64,000 nt of DNA, from contig JAMYHX010000178.1 in the NCBI GenBank assembly GCA_025529335.1, forward strand, positions 1-64,000, in the 5' to 3' direction. This document shows, piece after piece, positions 43,013 to 53,164 of this stretch. Below the pieces are notes generated by a model. It saw only the letters and a program-made list of their open reading frames with translations. It had not been told where the DNA came from and did no database searches. This DNA comes from Rhizopus sp. PT2906. Lineage: Eukaryota > Mucoromycota > Mucoromycetes > Mucorales > Rhizopodaceae. Positions within the stretch are counted from its first letter, which is position 1; every line of letters starts with the position of its first letter. A program made the position numbers and the translations under genes.

Positions 43013-44414
43013 ATGGGAATCAAAGGGTTGAATCAGTTGATCTCTGAACATGCACCTAATGCAATCAAACGCTATGAATTGAAAAACTTTTTTGGTCGTA
43101 AAGTAGCCATTGACGCATCGATGAGCATCTATCAATTTATGATTGCCGTTCGTCAACAGGACGGTCAAGTCCTTCAAAATGAAGAAGGCGAAACGACCAG
43201 TCACTTGATGGGTATGTTCTATCGTACGGTTCGTATAGTCGAGAATGGGATTAAACCAGTTTATGTCTTTGACGGAAAACCACCTACTTTGAAATCTGGA
43301 GAGGTATAAAAGATATACATATTTATAAAATAAAAGCTAATATACATATAGTTGGCAAAAAGAAAAGCACGCAAGGAAGAAGCTCAACAAAAAATGGAGG
43401 AAGCAGCCGAAGTTGGTACAGCAGCTGATGTGACAAGATATACAAAACGAACAGTCAGAGTGACCGATCAACATAATGCCGAGTGTAAGCGATTGTTGAA
43501 AGCTATGGGTATTCCCTATGTCGAAGCGCCTTGTGAAGCAGAGGCTCAATGTGCTGAACTAGCTAGAGGTGGTAAAGTGTATGCAGCTGCCTCAGAAGAT
43601 ATGGATACCCTCACATTCAAGGCACCCGTTTTGTTACGCCATTTGACGTTTTCTGAAGCACGCAAGTTACCGATTGATGAAATCAATTTGGAAAAGGCAT
43701 TAGAAGGCATGGGATTAACTCCGGAACAGGTAAAAAAAAAAAGAAAAGAAAAGAAAACATAAGGAAACCGGGCGAATTCATATTTCATAGTTTATCGATC
43801 TCTGTATTCTCTTGGGTTGTGATTATACTGAGAGTATTAAAGGCGTTGGACCAAAAATTGCTTATAATTTGATTAAAGAATACAAGACGATTGACGAAGC
43901 AATCAAGCATCTTGGTGCAAAGTTGAAAGAAGGCATACCAAAAGATTGGAATTATGCCGAAGCTCGTGAACTGTTTGTTAAACCTGTGGTGACCCCAGCA
44001 TCTGAAGTTGAGGTAAGAACGATAGTAATAATAAAAAGTTGGAATATAATAACTTGTGTCATATAGCTTTCCTGGGGTACACCTGATGTGGATGCTGTTG
44101 TTGATTTCTTAGTGAAAGAAAAAGGATTTTCGTAAATACTAATTACACACATGTGCAGCAAACGTGGCTCTTAACAATGTGATTTATTAGTGAGGATCGT
44201 ATAAGAAAAGGCTGTGAAAGATTAGCAAAGAATTTAAAACAGGCTACACAGACAAGAGTACAAGATTTCTTTAAAGTAGTGCCAAATGGAGATAAGGTAA
44301 ACTTAATGCCGATCTCTATTACTTATATTCACTGTACCGTAGAACACAAAGAAACGTCCTGCAGAAGAGACAGCAAAGAAAGGTGCGGCTTCCAAGAGAG
44401 GAAAAAAGAAATAA
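43013..44414 (+). CDS. FEN1: Flap endonuclease 1 (FEN1/Rad27)
   Basis: Structure-specific nuclease that removes 5' flaps in Okazaki-fragment maturation and base-excision repair. Motifs: MGIKGLNQLISEHAPNAI, VAIDASMSIYQFMIAVR, PVYVFDGKPPTLKSGE, ECKRLLKAMGIPYVEAPCEA, AQCAELARGGKVYAAASEDMD, and LLGCDYTESIKGVGPKIAY; these carry the metal-binding Asp/Glu residues. The C-terminus has a PCNA-binding box in QTRVQDFFKV and a basic tail ending KKGAASKRGKKK, read after a final intron (about 44297-44340). About 375 aa in six exons, normal for the family. The start is the conserved MGIKGL, where Gly2 must be exposed. Confidence 0.97.
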
Positions 44415-45352
44415 CGATGTCTCTTCATTTTTTTTAATTCATGAATTATTCACAAATTATTCGCACACATTACAAAATCAATAACAATTAAACACTTGGT
44501 GTCTTTTTTATTATTTAAAAAGACAACATATAATACATAAAATGAGCTCGATATTTTTGGAGTACAAGATAAATGTGGTCAAGACTTTATACAAAATAAA
44601 AAGTTGTTAGAAACTGTTTAAATAGTCTGATCTTGACTTCTCTTTTTCTTTTCTTTTCTTCTTTGGACCAAAAAGTAAGACCAGCTATTCCCCAACTAGC
44701 CCTAAGGTATGTTATATTCTTTACTCTTGTAAGAAACTAATATGTAGTGTTATAGATCATAAAATCGAAAACAGTAGCCGGTGCTAGCTGGGGGATAGTT
44801 TGGTTCTTACCAAACTTTGTTCCATCCGCTCTCTTCCTTGCTCTCTCTTGCTCTTCTCTTTTCTCTGGCTTGCTCTCTCTTCTTTGTCCGGGCCAGTTAT
44901 CGCTGACCTATATAATGCACTTCGGGTAAGATATTAACAATTTCTTCTATAAGTTTACTCACTTTTCTTACTTCTCTTTTTTTCCTCTTATAAACTCTCT
45001 CTTAAAGTATTCAATATCAATGTAATAACCGATTTACTAATCATTTCTTTACTCATCCTTTTGCTTCTGATGATCTCTCTTTTATTATTATTTGTTGTCT
45101 CATTTGTTGTCTGAAATTATCATTTTTTTTATCAGTGTACGAATAATTTGTAAATAAAGTGTAGAAATGAAGCAAATACACTTGCATTATATGATGATTG
45201 AAAAATAATACGGCCTGTAAAGAGTATCTTTAATTGAATTTCATTACAGAGCTGATTATTATCATTGTTAGACTCTCTTTGCTTATCAAGAAGAGATAAA
45301 GAGGAAGGTCTATATAGGTTATCTTTGTGTATGTGTTTTTTAATTGCATTTG
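44415..45352. other. Non-coding region downstream of FEN1
   Basis: 938 bp of T- and CT-rich sequence. It contains the imperfect inverted repeat at 44679-44806, CT-repeats (44826-44884), a TATA-like site (about 44910) and many poly-T runs. No coding signal seen. Confidence 0.4.
44679..44806. repeat. Imperfect inverted repeat, possible hairpin
   Basis: Left arm 44679-44702 (GACCAGCTATTCCCCAACTA..) and right arm 44780-44806 (GGTGCTAGCTGGGGGATAGT..) are complementary over about 24 bp with a few mismatches, enclosing about 77 nt. The right arm is read as its reverse complement. No RNA family recognised. Confidence 0.5.
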
Positions 45353-45594
45353 TTATTCATGTGGATTAATACTACACTTTATGTTTAGCGCGTTCTTACG
45401 ATTGGCATGAGTTATCTTGGAGGAATGAATACCAACACGTTTAGAGGCATCAACATAGATTTTATGCTGAGCTCTGTAAGTAATTGGCGTAAATCTATCA
45501 TCTCCCTTGAAAATCACAGTTTCGTACCAGTTTTCACGACGGGCGAAGTCAGAGAAAGGTTCATTCTCGAAATGAAATCTTGACAGATTTTCTG
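45353..45594 (-). pseudogene. Crypton-like tyrosine recombinase fragment
   Basis: The minus strand reads ENLSRFHFENEPFSDFARRE, NWYETVIFKGDDRFTPITYR, AQHKIYVDASKRVGIHSSKI, THANRKNALNI and stops. This parallels the C-terminal catalytic part of fungal Crypton/Ndc10-like tyrosine recombinases, where an NWY segment, a Y-x-x-Q helix and a (T)H-x-x-R motif occur. The later Arg and Tyr catalytic residues are missing. Only about 80 residues remain, with no start. It may be a truncated element end. Confidence 0.5.
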
Positions 45595-45740
45595 CCTAAA
45601 GCAATAGGGGAGCACTTTTAAGTGTGACGTTGATGCGGGGTTTTATTTCATCTTTGCCCAAATCGAAATAAGCCAAAAAAAAATGTATAGGGGGATTATC
45701 TACTGGCCTGGGTGGTCTTTAACTTTTTCACTCTTACAAT

Positions 45741-46196
45741 ATGTCTACTGTTGAACCTTGGGCATACCCCGACCACAAGCAATTCGAACGGTTAGTGATT
45801 CTAATAGTTATATAGAAACTATACTCATTTATCATTAGCGTTCCTTCTTTGAGCGAAGTTGACAAGACTGACCGCAAAGGTAAATTTTGGAATACACAAG
45901 CCCAATAAGCATGTCTAATTACTTTTCTCCTTTTCATTAGCTGTTTACGCTGCTCGTAATCAAAAGATCCGTGATGATTGGGTTAAAGCTATGGAAGCCC
46001 GTATTATTAAAGAAAAGTTAGATGAATGTTATAGAACTGAAGGTGTCAACCACTGTAAGTTTTTTCTTTTCTTTTTCTTTCTTTATAAGCCTATTCATTC
46101 TTTTCTTTTCTAGATCAAAGTTGCCGTCATTTGGCTGATATGTATTTTGAAGCATTAAAGACAAACAAGGTTGAAGGATTCCGTAAACACACATAA
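45741..46196 (+). CDS. NDUFB10: Complex I accessory subunit NDUFB10 (fungal 12.3 kDa subunit)
   Basis: Supernumerary subunit of mitochondrial NADH:ubiquinone oxidoreductase in the membrane arm. Four exons give about 95 aa: MSTVEPWAYPDHKQFER, VPSLSEVDKTDRK, AVYAARNQKIRDDWVKAMEA, RIIKEKLDECYRTEGVNH and QSCRHLADMYFEALKTNKVE with GFRKHT at the end. The pattern (R/K)xxWVxxMxARxxxxxLxxCYxxEGVNHxxxCxxLxxxYxxxL matches the Neurospora 12.3 kDa subunit and human NDUFB10, including the Cys pair. Introns start GTTAGT, GTAAAT and GTAAGT. Start is the first ATG. Confidence 0.9.
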
Positions 46197-46407
46197 AATA
46201 AAAGAGAACAGCAACATTTATTGTGTTTCCATCAGCTTATAGTGTTCAAATGAACAAACGAATTTGCCACTCTTTTTTGCAGTGTATTTACGATCATTGG
46301 AACAACCTTCTACTTGACATTTTATAGGTGTAGATAACGTAGGCCTAAAATATATATTTGTGTATGTGTGTGTGATTAGTTGAGGTTGTATTATATGTAT
46401 AGAATCT

Positions 46408-47208
46408 TTACTTTTTCAGTTCACCAAAGATATCCTCTAAAGAGTAGGCTTGAGGGATAGATAATTGACTTCCATTTGCATTTTGAACATATTTTATACT
46501 CTTGGGATCTAATTGACGTTTTTGTGCTGTCTCTTCACTATCTTCAATCACACGCTTTGTCTTTGATGCTTGCTTTTTCAGTAAACGGTTGATCGTATCT
46601 GCCTTATCCTTTTCTGCTCTTTGTATACTCTGATTTTTTCTTCTTCTCGCAACCTCTGATTTGCGTAGCTGTTCTTCTTCCTCTGTTAACAGTTTCTTTT
46701 TGCCCGTATCTAATGCATAATGTGAGTATGTATGTTTCTAGTTCATTTTGTTTATTTACCCATGGGCAGCTGTAAGTAATCCTCTGATTCTTCACGATTC
46801 AGTTTAGCTCTTTGTCTTTTTGTCATGGGTCGATTCTTGATCACTTCTTCTCCATCGGAGAATCCTTCCTCACTGTCATCCTCAATCACTAGATTATATT
46901 AAATACTAACAAAACAGGCTTGATTAATCTTTACCTGGCTTCTTTCTTTTATTATTACGTGATGACTTTGTTGGCATGGGCTGTTCGTCTTCTTCGTCCT
47001 CGTCCTCATCCTCATCGTCGTCGTCTTCCTCGTCTAATTCTTCTTCTTCAGATAATGAATCGAGTTCGCTATTGTTATTTTCTTCTTCATCAGTAAATGG
47101 CTCTTTAAACTTTGCATCATCATAGTCGTTCAATTCATCCTCTTCATCAGTGCTATAATTTGTATATGAAACTGGTTTAGCTGCTGCTCTTCTTTTGTCT
47201 GATTTCAT
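46408..47208 (-). CDS. IES2: INO80 complex subunit B (Ies2/PAPA-1 type)
   Basis: Chromatin-remodelling subunit that stimulates the INO80 ATPase. Exon 1 starts MKSDKRRAAAKPVSYTNY and is very acidic (EEDELNDYDD, then a long Asp/Glu run at about 46993-47050), followed by NNKRKKP. Later exons give RPMTKRQRAKLNREESEDYL and the PAPA-1 core KKLLTEEEEQLRKSEVARRR, KNQSIQRAEKDKADTINRLL KKQASK. C-terminus LSIPQAYSLEDIFGELKK. About 245 aa, four exons. The HIT zinc finger of animal INO80B is absent, as in yeast Ies2. Starts 91 bp from the divergent UBE3C-like gene. Confidence 0.88.
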
Positions 47209-47299
47209 ATTTGGTAATTAAAAAAAAAAAGAACTACGCAAAGACTTTTCTGTACTTTTCTCTCTATTATTTTTTTTTCTACTCTCGAGTGTCTGCATA
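47209..47299. promoter_or_regulatory. 91-bp divergent promoter between IES2 and UBE3C-like genes
   Basis: Start codons at 47208 (minus) and 47300 (plus) are separated by 91 bp containing an A-tract, a T-tract and TCTCTATT; both transcripts must start inside this space. Confidence 0.6.
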
Positions 47300-50200
47300 A
47301 TGAATTTTACTTTTGAAGGAAATTATAAACCAAGACGCAACATCAACTTGGGAGGTGTCAAGACAGTGGGCGATAAAAAGTCGTTACTGTTAAAGGCACA
47401 AAATGAGCGTAAGGCAAGAGAACAAGAACGCATAAAACAAAGGAGTGTACAGCAAATACAGGTAAACAAGAGCGATTAATCAAGAATAATGCTCATCAAT
47501 GAATATTCTAGGCATTCTATAAGGGACGCAGACAAGCAGCCATAGCTCGGAACGAAGCGCGACAACTGTTTTTGACGTTACTCGGGCAATTCGATGCACA
47601 ACCTTCACTGAATGACAAAGCACAATACATTTTAACGCTCACACGAGCATTAATACTATTTTATCAACCCGAAAAAGATAAAGAACGATACCTGCAGCCA
47701 TATATAAGACTATTATTATCCAAGCAGACAGACAAGACACTTTTAGAGGATATGTTTGTGATTGCTACAGATTCATGGACTTGGCTCATGTGCTTTCTTA
47801 TCAAAAAAGTACTTTTGCAGACCACAGATGAACTCGACGCTTATCGACTACTTTCACTACTCTACAGTCCATCGATATATGCATCAATCGACAAAGACAA
47901 TTGTCGCGTCCAGATCTTAGTCTATTCCTTACGTAGCACGCATCTACTGGACTACCTGCGTAAGGCAATGACTTCCTATAGAGAAGTAGCACAAGTAGTT
48001 GAGCCTATTATTTTGCAAGTAATCAAATTACAACACCCTTCATTTGATATATTGCGTATCATCACTCTTGATTTATTCACTGAGCCTTTCTTACTGGATA
48101 ATATGTCAAATCAGGCAATGTCTGATATGGTTGCTCAATTGCCACTTGGTCCATGGTTAGCCGTGGTAGGCAATCTAGTCAAGGAAGGGGCTATCAAGGA
48201 TGATACGTCTATGGCCGGACTGCTGATGAATGTGACAGAAATGGGATACATACAACATGGGAAGTATCTAGATGACCATGTTTTGGTATGGTATAACATG
48301 ACGGTCACAATGCAATGTTATTGATGTTTCATTAGGCAAATTATGCAAAAGCAATCCAGTTATTGCTCAGTCATTTACCAGTCTCTTTCTTGACATCAAA
48401 TTATACTCGTGTCCAAGATGATGCCGACAGAGGTATAAAAGGAGAGGAGAAACATGAGATATGCACGAGCTAAACAATACGTTAGATTCTTCAGATAGTA
48501 GTGATGAGGACGTAGAAATGATAGAATTACCAACAAAAATATCACCACTGATAAAGAATCGTCTTGAATCACTTTATAATACCGAAAAGATAAACACTCT
48601 GCTGTCGAGATGTATGCAATTGACTGCTACGGACAACAATGCCATACGATTTGTATCTAGCTTTATCAACACACTCTTACTGCGTTGGCCAATGAAAAAG
48701 AATGACATTTTAAATACATTGTCGTACAAGTCTGTTGCTATGCAGCAATTGCTACAGATCTTGTGGCAGTCATGGTCTGCGTCAAAGGAAGCACAATTAT
48801 TTGGACAAGAGCAGATTATATATCGGTTGAACGAAGCAATTTCACTTCTGACAGGTGAAATAACAACATATATATGTATACTCTTAAATTAATATTATCA
48901 ATAGATGCTGACAGTAGTGAAAATTGGTCCACTTTATATTTATTATGTGAGATATATACAAGGTTGTTATTAACTATTGCTGATACCGAACTCTTAAGTG
49001 ATGATCTAAATCAGCACCCGTTCCAACTGAAACAGATCATACAGCTAAGCACACACTTAAAAACAATTTCCTTTGTCATGTTTTGGCGTGCGGATAATAT
49101 GGACCTGTCAAGAGAGATTAGCCATTCGGGTATCCAGCTTCATCAGTTGCGATCAACCATCACACAGCTATTACAGCAAATCCATATGAGAGAGTAAGTT
49201 TTTTTTTTGATCTTTTATAGTCCTCTTTTGAATGTTAACCTCTGGGTAGCTCTCGTCGATCGTTTTGCCCTACTGACCACTGGTTAATCAAGGACTTGAA
49301 TACAGACAACTTTTCAAGTGCTGCTGTGGCAGAAGAATTCAATCTAGAAACGGATCAACAAGAGAAGAAGCTGTCGAAAGGAAGATTGGCCATCATCAGT
49401 CCTCGTTTAGGCATCCTGAACAATATTCCCTTTGTGGTACCCTTTGAGCAGCGTGTAGAGATATTTCAACAGTTTATACAAAATGACAAGAAAAGAAACA
49501 GCATTGATGATCGATTCCGTGCTCGTGTGGGTGCGACTATTCGAAGAGATCATATATTTGAAGATGGGTTCAACGCGTTCCATAAATTGGATGCTGGACT
49601 GAAGGATAAAGTGGCGATTTCATTCGTAGATGAATTTGGACTGGAAGAAGCGGGTATTGATGGAGGCGGCGTGTTTAAAGAATTCTTGACAGGGTTGAGT
49701 CACGAGGCATTTGATGTCAACTATGGTCTGTTTGTTGCTACACCTGAACAACTCTTATACCCTAACCCTAACTCTTTTGCTACTGAATGTAAGCACCAAA
49801 AACAAAAAGGGAACTAGTAAATAATATATTTTTATATAGCACAACAGTTGGAATACTTTCGATTCCTGGGATTGATTATTGGTAAAGCTGTATATGAGGG
49901 GATATTATTGGATGTACCATTTGCAAGTTTCTTTTTGAAGAAATGTTTGGGAAAAGTAAACTACTGTAAGTTTAATAAGAGATATGGGTCTTGGCCCTAC
50001 TGACAGTTGCTGGCAACATATAGTGGACGATTTATCATCACTAGATCCTGAACTTTACAAGGGTTTACTATCGCTTAAAAAGTATGATGGCAATGTGGAG
50101 GACCTTTCGCTTGACTTTACTGTGACACATGACGAAATGGGTAGCAGTAAAACTATTGAACTTGTGCCAAACGGCAGTCAAGTTCCTGTGACCAACCAAA

Positions 50201-50760
50201 ACAGGATTCAGTATATTTATCTCGTGGCCAACTACCGACTAAATGTACAGATATCCAAGCAATGCCGAGCATTCTTCAAGGGACTCTCGACCATTGTAGA
50301 TATCAAATGGTTACGCATGTTTAACGAGCAGGAACTTCAAGTGCTCCTGGGCGGTGCCTCGATTCCGATCGACTTGGCGGATCTACGTGCCAACACAGTG
50401 CTTGCAGGCTACGATGAACGTGATGCTACGATTCAAAACTTTTGGAAAGCGCTCGAATCATTTGACAACACATTGCGTATGAAATTTGTCAAGTTTGTCA
50501 CATCGTGCTCTCGTCCTCCTCTGTTGGGTTTTAAAGAGCTGGTACCCAAGTTTTGTATTCGAAATGCAGGTGTTGATGATGACCGGTTGCCGACGAGTTC
50601 AACCTGTGTAAACCTGTTGAAATTACCTAATTTTTCTTCTTATCGAATATTGAGAGAGTAAGTTTGGAGTGATACAAAAAGAAACACGTATATATTTACC
50701 TTCTTGTGTAGAAAACTGCTCTATGCTATCACTGCTGATGCAGGATTTGATCTTTCTTAA
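47300..50760 (+). CDS. HUL5: HECT E3 ubiquitin ligase UBE3C/Hul5
   Basis: Proteasome-associated E3/E4 ligase that extends ubiquitin chains on stalled substrates. N-terminus MNFTFEGNYKPRRNINLGG with KAREQERIKQRS, then an IQ-like AFYKGRRQAAIARNEAR, as in UBE3C. After a helical middle part, the HECT domain begins near VPFEQRVEIFQQFIQNDK and RVGATIRRDHIFEDGFNAF, with GLEEAGIDGGGVFKEFLTGL, YFRFLGLIIGKAVYEGILLD and WLRMFNEQELQVLLGG. KFVTSCSRPPLLGFKELVPK and the active Cys in LPTSSTCVNLLKLPNF (Cys codon about 50605) close it. The last exon adds KLLYAITADAGFDLS. About 1,030 aa, roughly nine exons. Complete. Confidence 0.93.
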
Positions 50761-50961
50761 TAAAATAGTATTGATACTTTATTAAATCATTGCAAAAAAA
50801 AAAAGAAAGGAGAAAGCCATTAATTATTGATGTGATGAAGGCGCGCGCAACTGTAAAACTGTAATAGTATCACCAGCGACAATAGAAAGAAAGATAAAAT
50901 GAATGCAGATTTTTGAGGAGCTGTGAATATAGGTAAAGGAGAAAGAGGGAAAGTATTTTAT

Positions 50962-52648
50962 CTATGTATAGGAGGGAAAACTTTGAATAAGGCTTGGATA
51001 ATTTCTTAATCGTTGATGAGAAGACCTTGTGACAGAAGCGGTCAATACTTGATCTCCAACTTGGTATAATGTGCTTCTTGATTCATTACTACTGCTAGTA
51101 CTTGTATGACTATCCGTACTGCTGGTGGATGTAGGCATAGGAGAAGACACATACAGTTCCTGTGGTGAAAGTTTTCGATAGCTAGATAAAAACTGATCGA
51201 TTTCAGTTCTTTTTGCTTTTATGTAATCTGTGGTGATATCCGAGAGAGGCACTGGCGATTGTTTGAGTTTGGTGCAAAGAGTGGTTAATCGTCTGTGTAG
51301 AGTATAGGCATTCGGTCGCTTGGACGGGTCAATGTGTAGACAATCAATGTATATATCTTGCCATTCCTTCAAAACGCCAGGAATTGGCTCGATACGATAG
51401 ATATGAGGGTCTACCAGTGCATCATCCGGAAAAGTAACGCGTGAGATTAATTGCCAGATGATGATTCCAAGGGCATAAATATCTGCCGAGGTGCTGAGTC
51501 CAGTCGAAACGACTTCAGGAGCGACATAAGGCCAGCGACCTGCCCATGACATGTTGCTTTTATCATTATTTCGTTTCATAAATGTGATATCAACCAACTC
51601 GCCGACATAATCTGCATAATTTAATAAGATATTACGTGGATGAATATTACCATGGATGAAGTTCCAGTGTAAATCCTTGACATCTTTGGTGATGCTCAAC
51701 GCTAATTGACAGGGTTTTAAATAGTCCTTGGGTATTTCTCGATCAATGTAGCTTTCGAGATTACCAAACTTTGCCTTGGGCATGACAAACATCAACTTGC
51801 TTGTTTGAGATTCTTCGTCATAGTCCGTTGTTATGCCTAGGATATGCAAAGTTGAATGAATGAGGATGGGGTCAAGGTTGAACTAATATAGTAATGTAAG
51901 AAAAGTCTAGAACATTTATGTAGGTCTACCTTTTGGTCGGGTTGCACTGTGATGCCTTTCAGGAACACTTGATTCCAGCGTTCTGGCACTTGATGATCAG
52001 ATAAACGATAAGGAGGGACAAAGGTAGCCAGATAAGAGGGAGCAAGGCCTTCACTTTTGCTTTGTCTTGACTTATTTATGAACCAAGTTGGAGGAAAGAA
52101 AGGAACTGTGTTTAATTTGAATACGCCTCTTAAAGCAAGAGGCCTGTTGGATTGATGCCAGTCAGCGATATAATGACTAAGATGTTGTAACAGTTTTAGA
52201 TGATCAGGATGAATATAATATTTTTTGGCAGTATGAGTCAACCAAGCAGTAACATCAAACACTTTTGTTGGCTTTGAAGATGAATTCGTAACCCAATTAC
52301 ACATATGCTCAATCGAGAATACTACGGACCATTTCTGATACCATTGATCAGCCATGTCCCATACCTAAAATAATATTAGTTGGAGGGGTTTAATGATATA
52401 TATATATACATATAACATACATATCTTCCATATCTTGGATTTAATTCATATTGCGATTGTTTATCCGATTCGAATTCATGAAATGCCTCTTGTATAGTTC
52501 TGTGAGGTGATATATTTTCATTTTCATGTAGAATTGATTGAAATCCATCCAAATCAAATATTTCTGGGTTATTTTTTATGATCGGTAAGGCATAAGTTCT
52601 ATAAAAATTGAGGTCGCATTCTAAGATATACTCTGATATGTTGCTCAT
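50962..52648 (-). CDS. Kinase-like protein, predicted pseudokinase
   Basis: Three exons, about 550 aa. N-terminal ~240 residues (MSNISEYILECDLNFYRTYA ...) are unrecognised and helical, with VTAWLTHTAKKYYIHPDHL. The C-terminal half is a kinase C-lobe: LMFVMPKAKFGNLESYID (hinge), VKDLHWNFIHGNIHPRNILL, VDITFMKRN, WAGRWPYVAPEVVSTG (APE), ADIYALGIIIWQLIS and CLHIDPSKRPNAYTLHRRL. The catalytic loop reads HGNIHPRN instead of HRDxxxxN, so the proton-accepting Asp is Asn, and DFG is DIT. No Gly-rich loop or VAIK Lys was seen. The tail is Ser/Thr-rich and basic. The known pattern suggests a scaffold or regulator rather than an enzyme. Confidence 0.75.
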
Positions 52649-52942
52649 TATTTATGCATTATAATATATTTATGTTGTTGTGTGGGTGTGTTGTATTATA
52701 TATATGTATATGCAAAATATATAATATTATAATAATAATAAAAAAGAGAGAGAGAGAGTGTGTGTGTGTAAACCCAAGAAAATGAAAAAGAAAGAAAAGA
52801 AAAAAAAAAAAAGGTTTGAGCGGGAAAATTTTTGTCATGTTTATCGTTTTATTCCTTTGGACCTAGACCCTTATTCCTTATTAATCCTTCTTTCCTGAGC
52901 CTATTTTTAACATGTTAATAGTAGTAATAGATGATGATCACA

Positions 52943-53164
52943 TTAACAACCTTCTGCTCCTTTACGGATTTCTTTTAAAAATAAAGTTAATCTATTTCTT
53001 AACTTTGTAACAAGTGGGTCTTCATCTTGATCTGGTGCACCTAATTGATCCAAGAGATATTCTGCTTCGTCAATATCTCTGTTATTGTTATATTTACATA
53101 AAAGTTAAGTCACGGGTACAGGCATATTCTGTTTAACTTACAACACAATAGTTCCTCTATTCAT
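52943..53164 (-). CDS. Possible small two-exon protein
   Basis: The C-terminal exon reads DIDEAEYLLDQLGAPDQDED followed by PLVTKLRNRLTLFLKEIRK and GAEGC, then stop. A 5' exon of about 20 nt starting at an ATG near 53164 and ending in GTAAGTTAAAC can be joined to it, with an acceptor AATAACAG; about 52 aa. The second exon looks like a short amphipathic helical protein. The tiny first exon and its exact frame are uncertain. No family recognised. Confidence 0.4.
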
